Source: Bacteroidia bacterium
GTDB lineage: Bacteria; Bacteroidota; Bacteroidia; AKYH767-A; OLB10
Reading direction: 5' to 3'
DNA: 64,000 nucleotides
NCBI GenBank assembly: GCA_016788065.1
Contig: JAEUTI010000081.1
Coordinates: 1 to 64,000 of the forward strand
Shown: positions 27,558 through 38,100 of the stretch, piece after piece
Numbering within the stretch: the first letter of the stretch is position 1
Layout: the number at the start of each line of letters is the position of its first letter
Notes under the pieces: model-generated
Database searches by the model: none
The model's input: the letters and a program-made list of their open reading frames with translations, nothing else
Told to the model about the DNA's origin: nothing
Program-made: the position numbers and the translations under genes

Positions 27558-29642
27558 TCAGAATATTCCCGGTTCCTGAATTTTGCCATCCGGGCGCATC
27601 TTTCCTATTATCCGAAATTCCGTTCTGCGGTTTAATTGTCGCCCTTCCGGATTGTCAGTTCCATCTGCAAATTGATTCGGTGCAATAGGTTGAGATTCGC
27701 CGTATCCACGCGCATTCAAATGGGTAACTTCAATACCTTTCTTAACGAGATAATCAACTACGCTCTGCGCTCTTTCCTGTGACAATATTTCATTGGCGGC
27801 ATCAGTACCAACATGATCGGTGTGCGAAGAAATTTCAATAACCAGATCAGGATTGTTTTGCATGATGATAAGTAAAGTTGTATCAATGGAATTCATAGCC
27901 GCTTGTGTCAGTGTGGCCTTCCCGTATTCATAATAAATGTTCTTCAAACCGATTGCATCAAAAGGAGCTTCTTTAACTCCAATGTTCATTTCTATTTCTT
28001 CATTCTTCTTGCGGTCTATTGTGCTGAACTCACGAACAGAACTCAGGTAACCCTCTTTTTTGGTAGTCAATCGGTATTCGCGATCAGGTAAAACTACCAT
28101 TTTGTATTTACCATCTAGATCTGTGAAAATACCATTTATTGGAATATAGGTAGTGTCTTCCGGATTTTTCATTTCCAGAAAAACTTTAGCTCCCTTTACA
28201 GGAATTCCTTCCGAAGTTAAAGCGGTGTCAGAAGTTTCATACAGCGATCCCTTTACTTCCAGCATGATTGCATCCAGCCAATGTATGCTGAAGATATCAT
28301 CGCAGCAACCTTTGGTAACATTGAGAGAAGTCTTTACCTCGCGGTTAGAAACCATCATGGCAAATTCGCCGTTATTTTTACTCTGCGAATAATAAAGATC
28401 ATCATAAGAAGAATTGACCGGTGCTCCTAAATTTTGTGGAATCGACCAGCGTTTCATCTCACCGCTTGTTTTGAAAATATCCAAACCTCCCAACCCCTGA
28501 AATCCATCTGAACTAAAAAATAAAGTTCCCGAAACATAATCATAGTAAGGGGTCATTTCATCACCTGCAGTATTTATTTTTGATCCTGCATTCGACGGTG
28601 GTTTGTATAGTTTTAGTTTGGAATCATAATAAGTATACCAGATATCCATTCCGCCACGGCCATTTTCACGATCAGATACAAAGTAGATGATCTCCCTGTT
28701 TTTCTTAGCTTCCGTTGCAACTGTTGGTTGTGTGCTGGTGAAACCCGAAAGATTTACATCATCTCCCAATGAAACCGGTTCACTCCAGGTTCCTTCATTT
28801 AAATTACTAACGTATAGTGCACATATGTTTTTGTTCTTTCTGTTTCTTTTACATCTTGAGAAATAAATACGCTGACCATCTTTTGAAAATGCTACATTCG
28901 AATTGTGAACACCTTCGGCATTGAAAGGACCGTCGAGTAAACCTTTAGTGATCCATTTATCATTTTCTTTGGTTGCCGTATATAATTTCCGGAAAGGTTC
29001 ATTAGATGAGGAATCTTCCGTATTCATGTAAAAATATTTCTGATCGGTTTTTAAAGATGAATAAATCATCGTGCTGTCGTTGATAAATACCGGACCGGCT
29101 TCAACATGATGGGTATTGATGGTAGAGTCGAGATGATCTATTTTTACATTCAGTGGTTTGTCCATCATTTCTGAAACAAAAGCAGTTGCCTTGGTATTAT
29201 TACCAATCATTTTCAGATAAGCGCTTTTGTCTTTGCCTTTATACTCTTTTTTAAACTTCGCGTAGTATTCATCGGACTTCGCAAAGTTGCCAATGTTCTT
29301 GAGCATGGTGGCATAATGAAAAAGTGCTAAAGCATTCTTTTTGGGATTAAGCTGATAAGCTTTCAGATACATTTTTTCTGCCTCGCGGTAATCTTTCGAC
29401 AAACGGTAACTTTCCGCAAGCTGATAAACTATTTTGTAATTCTTAGGACGCTTATCGCGATAACTTTCAAAGTACATGGCTGCAGAACTGTAGTCGCCTT
29501 GTTTAAAAGCACTTTTACCAAAAGCACGAAGTTGTCCGGCCCGCATAGATTTTACCGGATCATCATCCTGAGCGAATCCTCCTGAATGAAATGCCAGAAG
29601 AACCGAACAAATTATCAGTATGCTTTTATTAATAGCGTTCAC
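27558..29642 (-). CDS. PorE-like T9SS protein: TPR, beta-propeller, carboxypeptidase-regulatory and OmpA domains
   Basis: A 694-residue envelope protein. After a signal peptide (about 1-24, GGFAQ) come TPR helices (about 40-125), a PD40/WD40-like propeller (about 185-450, with repeated YFSRCK, YFVSDRENGRGGMD and FFSSDGFQGLGGLD), a carboxypeptidase-regulatory-like fold (about 465-555) and an OmpA C-terminal peptidoglycan-binding domain (about 570-680; ISSHTDHVGTDAANEILSQERAQSVVDYL). This order is that of PorE of the type IX secretion system. Its start codon overlaps the end of the PorP/SprF gene by 14 nt, indicating co-translation. The pair is a common Bacteroidota module that may serve a particular surface protein. 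Confidence 0.9.
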   Translation of the reverse strand: MNAINKSILIICSVLLAFHSGGFAQDDDPVKSMRAGQLRAFGKSAFKQGDYSSAAMYFESYRDKRPKNYKIVYQLAESYRLSKDYREAEKMYLKAYQLNPKKNALALFHYATMLKNIGNFAKSDEYYAKFKKEYKGKDKSAYLKMIGNNTKATAFVSEMMDKPLNVKIDHLDSTINTHHVEAGPVFINDSTMIYSSLKTDQKYFYMNTEDSSSNEPFRKLYTATKENDKWITKGLLDGPFNAEGVHNSNVAFSKDGQRIYFSRCKRNRKNKNICALYVSNLNEGTWSEPVSLGDDVNLSGFTSTQPTVATEAKKNREIIYFVSDRENGRGGMDIWYTYYDSKLKLYKPPSNAGSKINTAGDEMTPYYDYVSGTLFFSSDGFQGLGGLDIFKTSGEMKRWSIPQNLGAPVNSSYDDLYYSQSKNNGEFAMMVSNREVKTSLNVTKGCCDDIFSIHWLDAIMLEVKGSLYETSDTALTSEGIPVKGAKVFLEMKNPEDTTYIPINGIFTDLDGKYKMVVLPDREYRLTTKKEGYLSSVREFSTIDRKKNEEIEMNIGVKEAPFDAIGLKNIYYEYGKATLTQAAMNSIDTTLLIIMQNNPDLVIEISSHTDHVGTDAANEILSQERAQSVVDYLVKKGIEVTHLNARGYGESQPIAPNQFADGTDNPEGRQLNRRTEFRIIGKMRPDGKIQEPGIF

Positions 29643-30639
29643 AGGGTATTTTAACTTTTACTGCACGTGAATTGAGTGCTGTATAAATGATTGAAATTTC
29701 AAATGCTCCCCGGTTGCGGGTTACAGTTTGTGCTTCCGAAATATTAATGTCGTAACTGAATCCGAAGTCGAATAAATCGTATCGGAAACCGGTAACAAGT
29801 GCAATGGCATCGGTCTGACTTTTTACCGAATTCCTCACGAAGGCACCGTAGCTTACGGAAGAAATTTTATTGGTTACTTCTTTCGATTTGCGGGTAATTA
29901 ATACACCTGCCATAAAATCGTTTGCTTTCGATTGCTCCATAAAAAGAATCTGCGGAGTAATTATGGTGCGATCATTCTTTTCCCATTTATCAGACACCGT
30001 TACCACATAACGGTTAGGCAGTTTATTTTCGGGGCCAAAGAAATTTTCATCGGGACGATTCAGGTGAAACATGGCAAATCCTATTTTCGGAGTGTGTTTA
30101 CCAAATTTTCGGTTCCAGCCAATGCCGGCATTCACATCTAAATAAGATACTTTATCGTTGCGATCGGCCTCAGCACTTGCCACATTGGTATCGAAATAAC
30201 CAGTATTCAGGTTGAACTGATCCGGGAATGTAAGTTTGGATACATCAAATGATTTCATCACATATCCTCCCTGCACACCAATATGAAAAACACTTTTGCC
30301 TACCAATTTATGCCATGCTGCTGAAAGGTTAATTTTTGCAATCTGAAAGGCATTCACACCTGACTTATCATACACCACATTCAATCCACCACTCATCTTT
30401 TCATTTAGCACATAGAACTGCTGATCATACCCCGCCGAATTTGATAAATACCCGGGATCAAATTTGCGCCACTGACTCCGGAATGTATTCATAAACCGGT
30501 AATCTCCGGTGTAATCGCCTGTTAAAGAGGGGTTTATAGTTAAAGGTGCCGTGTAAAACTGGGTAAAATGGACATCCTGACTTAAAACTTGGGTCTGGAC
30601 GAAAATGAAAATGAGCAAAAATAACTTTATAAACTTCAT
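29629..30639 (-). CDS. PorP/SprF-family T9SS outer-membrane protein
   Basis: A 336-residue beta-barrel protein. The signal peptide ends near VLSQ (residue 21), followed by the family hallmark DVHFTQFYTAPLTINPSLTG and SQWRKFDPGY. Alternating beta strands continue to the C-terminus. PorP/SprF proteins help export or retain particular T9SS substrates, and PorP binds PorE. It is the first gene of a two-gene operon with the PorE-like gene. Large T9SS substrates lie on both sides (22132-26505 and 32101-39201), so either could be its client, but that is inference. Confidence 0.92.
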   Translation of the reverse strand: MKFIKLFLLIFIFVQTQVLSQDVHFTQFYTAPLTINPSLTGDYTGDYRFMNTFRSQWRKFDPGYLSNSAGYDQQFYVLNEKMSGGLNVVYDKSGVNAFQIAKINLSAAWHKLVGKSVFHIGVQGGYVMKSFDVSKLTFPDQFNLNTGYFDTNVASAEADRNDKVSYLDVNAGIGWNRKFGKHTPKIGFAMFHLNRPDENFFGPENKLPNRYVVTVSDKWEKNDRTIITPQILFMEQSKANDFMAGVLITRKSKEVTNKISSVSYGAFVRNSVKSQTDAIALVTGFRYDLFDFGFSYDINISEAQTVTRNRGAFEISIIYTALNSRAVKVKIPCERY

Positions 30640-30907
30640 TTTGAAGGCTCTGACTTTTAAGAAGGCGAATCAGAGCGTTAATTTACGTAAAGTGATTATA
30701 ATTCCAAATAAAAGTCATAAAAAATTCGTAAATCTGGATTGTGTAGATGCAATTGCAATACTAAACGGAGATTCACAAAACAAAAGGGAATATGTCTTAA
30801 AATGATTTAACCCAATTCTAGACCGTCTGTACCCTTTTTTTTTCAAGGTTATTTATTGCGAGTTATACGATTTCCGGGCAGAAGAATTGTCTGGGGAAAT
30901 ACTTTTT

Positions 30908-31060
30908 CTATGGTTCTATTTGTTGCGCCATGATCAGGCAATATATTTTGCACCATTTACATTCAACAACATTCAATGCATCTGCAGCAGTTTTAGGGTT
31001 TGGTGAATCGTTTTCGGCCTTTAAATCCATCTTAAATTGTTTCTTTTCTTTCCTTACCAT
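30908..31060 (-). CDS. Possible small protein, 50 residues, with a CKWC motif
   Basis: ATG at 31060 to TAG at 30908-30910. The product has a basic N-terminus (MVRKEKKQFK), a polar middle and VVECKWCKIYCL, a pair of cysteines spaced as CxxC plus a third. No homologue was recognised and no good ribosome binding site or promoter was seen. It may be chance in AT-rich DNA; it is listed because a CxxC pair and a start-rich context make it testable. Confidence 0.2.
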   Translation of the reverse strand: MVRKEKKQFKMDLKAENDSPNPKTAADALNVVECKWCKIYCLIMAQQIEP

Positions 31061-31229
31061 ACAAGGTTCAATTAGGTGAAGCAAAAATTGGTATCATCAA
31101 TAGGGTAATTGTTCGACTGAATTTAATAAGTCTCATAAAATTCCCTATGTACATCATTAAAAAATATTGTTATTATTTTGTTTTTGGCACTAACGATCAG
31201 ATTTATGGTTACATTGTTAGGTCTGTTCT

Positions 31230-31279
31230 ACAAGGGAAAACCCTTGTGACAAAATGTCAAAAAACAAGGGTAAACCCTA
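31230..31279. repeat. Cluster of three short inverted repeats
   Basis: In order: ACAAGGG/CCCTTGT (31230-31247, AAAA loop), TGACA/TGTCA (31247-31259, AAA loop), and AGGGT/ACCCT (31267-31278, AA loop). ACAAGGG occurs twice, 34 nt apart. No T-run follows, so these do not look like terminators; protein binding sites or RNA hairpins are possible. Confidence 0.6.
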
Positions 31280-31592
31280 GCGTTAAATTGACAAGTACTC
31301 AGTGTTCATAATGGTTTTAAGGATTTGCTTACATGAAAATTTTCGTAAAAAAATAAATATTTTCAAAAGTTTGTAGATTATATCAATTTTTAACTTATGT
31401 TTACATTGCTTCACTGAATATGATTAATTTTCCTTGAAGAAAAATGAACTTGACAGGAATCTGCCCGGAATCCTTGAAGAGAAGCGTTTGGGATTCATTT
31501 ATTAAAACATACACAACTAATAAGTGTTTCTTATTTAAACGATTTGAATTTGACTCTTTAAATATAAATATTTACTCTTTAATTTTCTCATC

Positions 31593-32036
31593 ATGAAAAA
31601 ATTATACATTCCGTCTGGAAAGGACATGTATTGTGCTACGTGTAAACGGAACTTTGCTAAAACAACTTTCAATCAGGTATTGGTTGTATTTTTAACCTTT
31701 CTTTCATTGGAAGGGAAAGCACAAACGCCTTTAGATGCAAATTTATCTATAAGTAATAACACTGGAATTTTTAGTCTTGTTATTCCTGACTCAACCAATA
31801 TTTCAGAAATCGAATTACAGATTGGATCCATTGCAAATCCTACGGAAGTATTTGAGCACACATTTGTTTATGATCAAACATCAGGGCTACCAACCGGGCT
31901 TTCCTATTCCAGAGCTGGTGTAAACATTAACCTGGGACTTGGTAGCCTAACACCTTTAAATATTTACCATGTTAAGACCCGACTTAAAAACGGCAGCGGC
32001 GCCTGGGGTGATTGGTATGAATTTGTCGGGAATTAA
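31593..32036 (+). CDS. Small secreted protein of unknown function
   Basis: A 147-residue protein. The N-terminus is long, with a CxxC (YCATCKR) before a hydrophobic segment (FNQVLVVFLTFLSL) and a probable cleavage site after GKAQ near residue 44. The mature ~100 residues are beta-rich (ISEIELQIGSI, YHVKTRLKNGSGAWGDWYEF) and resemble a fibronectin-III-like single domain. There is no T9SS domain. It lies 64 nt upstream of the giant beta-helix gene and may be co-expressed with it. An alternative start at the second Met (residue 12) would shorten the leader. Confidence 0.68.
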   Translation: MKKLYIPSGKDMYCATCKRNFAKTTFNQVLVVFLTFLSLEGKAQTPLDANLSISNNTGIFSLVIPDSTNISEIELQIGSIANPTEVFEHTFVYDQTSGLPTGLSYSRAGVNINLGLGSLTPLNIYHVKTRLKNGSGAWGDWYEFVGN

Positions 32037-32100
32037 CGCAACTGCCATTGTAAATAACAACAACCATCTATGATTTTTGACCTACAAACACATTTTACAC

Positions 32101-35100
32101 ATGAAAACCATATTAAAAGTTTTACTTATTTTCTTAACAACAAACCTGATTTTAGTAGATTACGCAGTGTCTGCAACAAAAACTTGGTCAGGAAATACAA
32201 GCACCGATTGGAACAATGCTGGAAACTGGGTAGGGGGAATAGTCGCCGACTCTAGTGATAATATAGTTATAAATAGTAATGCTCCTAACAATCTTATTTT
32301 AACTCAAAATCAGAAGATCACTAATTTAACGATAAATGGTGATACTGTCGATTTAGGAGGTTATACTTTTGAAATTACGGGCACTGCCTATTTCAATGGT
32401 GGATTGGTAAAAAATGGGTTATTAAAACCCACAGGCTCTTTGTGCCATTTTGGTGGAGCTACTTTAGATGCACGCATCGAAGCTACGTGCGGGTATTTTC
32501 ACATGAATTCAGGGTTTTACAAAAAGCCGGTTTTTTTGACTTCTACCGGAGCTGCAACATCTAGCAGTACCTATGGGAATCATTTTGAAGATAGTTTAAC
32601 AATTACTAATAATGGAGCCGTCTACTTCAATATGGGTTCAAGCGGTGAAGACATTTATGATGGACCGGTAATTTTGTATAATTATTCCAGCAAAGAAATA
32701 AGACTGGCTGCAACCGATACTAGCTACTTCAATAATCATGTCACCGTCAATGCAAGCTCCGGAGGTGTTGAATTCGGTGCAAGTGGAGGAGTAAGTATAC
32801 TTGCAAGTGGGAAAACAATTTCAGTTGGCACTTTCAGTAGCAGTTATCTGACTCTTACCAAATTTATACAATTAGGTAGCACAGCTCAAACTCTGACTTT
32901 GTCTGGCACCGGAGTGGTGTCATTAGAAGGTTGTGTTTTTAACGGGAACTTAACTATCAATGCACCTGGAATACTTACAAAAACCAGTACTTACAATGGC
33001 AATACAACATTCAACAGAACTGGTTCTGCAACAAATTTCCACAGCTACGGATCGAATGTCTATGCAGGAAATGTGACCTGGGACAATGCCGGAAGTGGGG
33101 GTAGAGTTCGCCTCGCATCCACTGCTCCGGATACCTATCTGGCTGATGCAACATTCAGTTCATCGGGTGGACAAGATATGCAAGTTGCTTATGTGGGTGA
33201 CAATGCTTTTAGCGGAAATATCACCATCAACAGCAACAAGGTCGTCTTTAACACAAGTACCGGAAAAGTAACTTTCACTGGTACCAATAATCAAACCTTA
33301 CACGGAAGTTACAATTACCCATTCAAAAAACTGGCAATTAACAAAACTTCAGGAACGGTTACCGCAAATACAAGTTTGAGTGTAGATGATTCGCTGATCT
33401 TCATACAAGGAAATCTAATCACCACGAGCACCAACCTACTCACCATGAAGCATGGGTCTACTGCGACTGGAGCCTCGAATAGCAGTTTTGTGAGTGGACC
33501 GGTGAAGAAAATAGGGAATTCTACGTTTGTTTTTAATGTGGGCTCAGGCAGCACCTATCGCCCTTTGACCATCACTGCACCATCGAACACATCAGATGCT
33601 TTTACAGCTGAATATTATAGTGCCGGACAAGCTCTAGGCGACACCAAAGATACCACGATTACCTTTGTGAGTGATTGCGGTTACTGGAAACTAGAACGGA
33701 ATGTAGGTTCATCTACTATTACACCCAAATTCTCATTTGATTCCTTACACTGCGATTACCTGACCGTCAAACCAGTTCACATTGCACTTTGGAATGGTAC
33801 TAAATGGACTGATAAAGGTGAAGCGGTAACCGAAAGCACCAACAAAACTACGAGCTCTGCCATGTCAAGCTATGGGTATTTTGCTTTTGCTTATGATCTG
33901 AAGCCTGGGGATGCACCTCAATATCCATTAAGTATTCAAACCTCATCCTCGTGCAGTGGTATGGATGTCGAATTCAACCAAAAGGAGTTCTGGATATCCT
34001 TCGATGTGGATTCAGCATTGTTTAAAATTGCATTATTTTCACCGGAGAATGATTCGGTCTATGCCCCAATTGCAAAACTAGAAGTATTCAACAATTATGA
34101 AGTGGGACAAACACAAGCTCTTATAGAAGGATGGAACTTTGATTGTGATAGTATGTTTCAAACTACGATACGAAAAACGGCTGTATTAGATATTTCGAAA
34201 CAATACTTGTTGAAAGTCACAAGATATATGCCAGAGGATTGTGCTGGAATTACGGACACTTTGGATCATTTTCTGAATTTTTGTTTGATGAATATCAGGA
34301 CTAATCCGGCATGTACAACACATTTATATGAGTCTGCAGCAAAATTGCAATATTATTTAGGCGATCTGAGTCAAGGCGGACAAGCTGTCAATGGTGATAT
34401 TGTAGCACCAGATCCGGCTTATCCAAATTTGGATATAGACGTGAGTGGATACCCACCTTTAACCATTGAAGAAGGAGTAACATTGACCGGCAATTATGAT
34501 TTGTTATCAAATGATATCAACATCTCAGGTTTAAATCCTGCATGTACTCTTCTGACTTATCAGGATAATAATACTTCTCCTTATGGTACGATCATTAGGA
34601 AAAATGTAAAGGGAGAGATGATCTCGCGTGTTTTGCAGAATCCGGGTTATATGTTTTTTATGTATGGCCAATCAAGGTTAAATAATATAAAATTGGTCGG
34701 TGGAATGACCGGCTTTCAAGATTACAATGAGGATAATTTTTCCAGTGCCTGCATTAAACTTAAACCAGGAATACAAGGGCCAGCGACCATTGAAAATTGT
34801 AACGTTTCGAAATTTTGTTACACAACTATTTTTATGGAAGAAGGAGCGCCGGGAGCAAATATAAATAATTGTTTAATTCATAGAGTGAAAGGCTCAGGCG
34901 GACACGATACAAATCCAAAAGGTTATGGAATTTGGCTCGCCGGCACCAATAGTACTTTAATCCCAGTTCCGGAAGTTCACATTGAAAACTGCTATTTCGA
35001 CGAATGCAAAACTGCTATTGATGATAAGGGTGAAGAAATGACCACTACAATCAATAATTGCACCTTTGGTTATTTTTTCAATCAGGAAACCATAAACAGG

Positions 35101-38100
35101 CACAATGAAAATGGTTCGGCTTTGATTGTATATAATCATCCGGCAACTTCAAACGGATGCCTATTTTATGTATCTGGATCACCAAATGCAACTACAAGTG
35201 GATATGATATAATTGATAAAGTTGCCGGAGATTATTCCATATTGAATTCCATATTTTATCAAAAAGGAAGTGTTGTTTCAACACCATTTCCGGTTCAAAT
35301 GAATGGCACAAATCCCACGCTATTTAAATTCACTTTGGGAAATAGTACTTTTTCAGAGACTAAGATTACAACTCAGCCAAATAATACAGGCGGATATGCC
35401 AAAATTGCAGACAATGATGTTGAAGCATGTGTTTGGGATGATGATAAACTACCTGGAGAAGTATTTGATGGATTTTTACCTAACACCCATGATTATGTTC
35501 CCGGTAATACCACTTTTGTTAGTGGCACACCACAGCCTGTTGAGCCGACTTTAACTTTTTCCGGTATCAATGGTACGGTTCCAGGATTTTCAAGTTCATC
35601 ACCAGAGATTGCTTTCATCAATCAAGGTGATGACTTTATTGTACAGGTTAGCGCACCCGGAACAAATGCGGCGCACATGATCAGGGCACATCCAAGCAAC
35701 AATGCTGCTGTGGGTGGAGCAACACACAATTCGGGTAATAATTCATATAACAATGCAGAAATAGTAACAAATCCATCAACAATTCAAGTTAGTGAAACAT
35801 TCGGACCATCTGCAACCGAACCCAGAAGATTTGATACCAATAAACCGGGATTGTATGGAATTGATTTGATATCTTTGGAAGCTTCCGGACCTTACAAAGT
35901 TTCGCAAATGGTGCATAAGCCAATCATTGTATCGCCAACATCCAATCATTTACTTATTTTTAACATAAAGGATAGTTATTATGCAGATTCATATTCTACT
36001 ATTAGTCTGTCGGGGGATGTGTACAAGCAGGTAGAATTAAATGGTCATTTGATTTGGCGGGAACCAATCCAGCTTGGTGGTGATGATTGGGAACATGTGG
36101 TAATAGATTTGTATGGCGGTACTTCTGTTTCGGGTCAACCAATCAAAAATCATTTAAAATTGAATGAAAAAAACACCATCACTTTTAGCATAGGTCTGGA
36201 CCTATCTAGTACTGTTTCAACAAGTGAATTGAGAGGTTTGGTTGTTTGGATTGATGATGTTTACCTTAAAAAATATGACAGTCCGGAAAACCTGATCAAA
36301 GATGGTGATATTGAAAATTCAGAGCCTGGCGGTCTTGCAAGTCAACCTACTTCGGCTTCACCTTGGTATCAATTAAATGTTGTTGGATACGATGATTATT
36401 CCTTAAATTACACTAACGGACATCCTACTCCACCTAGTAATGAACAAAGAGCACAGTCGCAAGCACGAGTAGGACCACAGGAACGAAAATCAGGAAAGTT
36501 TGCCATTCAACTGGATTTGGATGGTATGTATAACCATCCATATTATCCATTGCCTGTGATTGGGGGTGGAAATCCCAATGATGAAGTGATTTCAGCCGCT
36601 ATTGATTTTGATGCCAAGTATTTTTTGGGTTGCTCCGAGGTGGCATCCATGAATGGGGTACAGGAAATCAAAAATATGGATATTGTCCCAAGCACGCCTC
36701 CATATGACGATGGCCTTTACATTATCAGGGAGCCACTGGAAGTTCAATCTGGTGAAATTTTAGAGTTCGCCGGGAGCAGCTATTTTATAGATGCAACAAG
36801 CGGACCGGTCACTATTACAGTAAAAGATGATGGATTGTTAAAAATTTATAATGCAAATGGTTTCCCATCCCGACTCTTTTCCTGTGAGGATATGTGGGAT
36901 GGAATAATTGTTGAAGATGGAGGTCGAGTAGAAATTTATCCTTCATCAAGCTACCCAACAGAAATATACGATGCCATTAAAGCTATAGAAGTAGAGGGAG
37001 GAAGTTTAACTACTAAACCATTAAATATCAGGTATGCTCTCTTTGATCACAATTATATCGGACTTGATCTTTCCGATGCCGATTATTATAATGGACTTTT
37101 AACTGCTAGCGAAGGTATATTAGGCATTGACTTCAAATGCACCGGCGGTGAAATTTTAAAAGAACCACACATCGGAGAGCCTGCTTATGCTCACATTCAA
37201 TTAACAAATGTAACCGATATTCAAATTGGAAGTGCCGGCTCTGGTAGTCCACAAAGTTACACTAACACATTCTCTGATGCCATTTTCGGCATAAAAGCAA
37301 TTAACAGTCAAGCAACGATTATAAACAATGAATTTTCGGATATCACTACCGGTACGGCCAATTGTATGGAATGTGGCAGCAGCATCTTCTTTGAAAATAC
37401 AGACAATGTCGCTCGGGATTTAATTATCGGTGGGCCATATGTTCTCTCTATTCCATATACCGAATACCTAAAAAACCAATTCAGCAATTCAAAAAATGGA
37501 ATTTTTACCCGAGGTAATCATGTGACCACAATTCAGTCTAATACCTTTAACAATATTTATCAGGGTATCCGGTGCAATAGAAATTATGAGAATATTACTA
37601 TTAATGAAGAAAACACGTTCTCTGAAACCAAATTTGGTGTGATTCTGTTCAATGTGAGAGGAGATATACTTGTGGATGGAAATGTGTTTAATGATCCGGG
37701 AGTTGGCACGATAAATCCCAGTTTCTATAGGACTGCAATTACGGTTCAAAATCCAACTTCGAATCGCTTTTTTAGTCAAGCTGTTAGCATTACAAATAAT
37801 GAAATTGCCGATTACCGGATAGGTATTCATGCGGCGAATGTGCAAAATATAATCATTGGAGGGTATGATGGAAGTAGTACACCTGTACCGAATGAAATTA
37901 ATTATCATTTGGACGATGGCTCGGGATTGTCGAATTATCATACAGGAATTTGGCTTCAAAATTGTGACCATGCAGTTGTGAAAGTAAATACAATCAAAAA
38001 TGATGCTTTAATTTCTTCTAATCCTAAATTTATGAGGGGGCTTGTGGCCGACAATTCTACTTTCTTGAATATTTGTGGCAATACTGTTGAAAAAATGGGG

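Larger units (their letters stand above)
30640..31592. other. Long AT-rich intergenic region with a hairpin cluster
   Basis: A 953-nt gap between divergent genes. It contains three adjacent inverted repeats at 31230-31279 and one short minus-strand open frame (30908-31060, 50 residues). The frame starting at 30605 on the plus strand overlaps the porP start and looks spurious. No conserved gene, RNA gene or convincing promoter was identified. The length suggests either a regulatory region or decayed DNA. Confidence 0.7.

Noticed and set aside
30605-30805. 66-residue plus-strand frame
   Set aside because: It begins inside the porP gene on the opposite strand, is Lys/Asn-rich as expected for AT-rich DNA and resembles no family.
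37489-37971. 160-residue minus-strand frame inside the giant beta-helix gene
   Set aside because: Antisense shadow; Ile/Asn-rich, no start signal, and the sense frame is intact.
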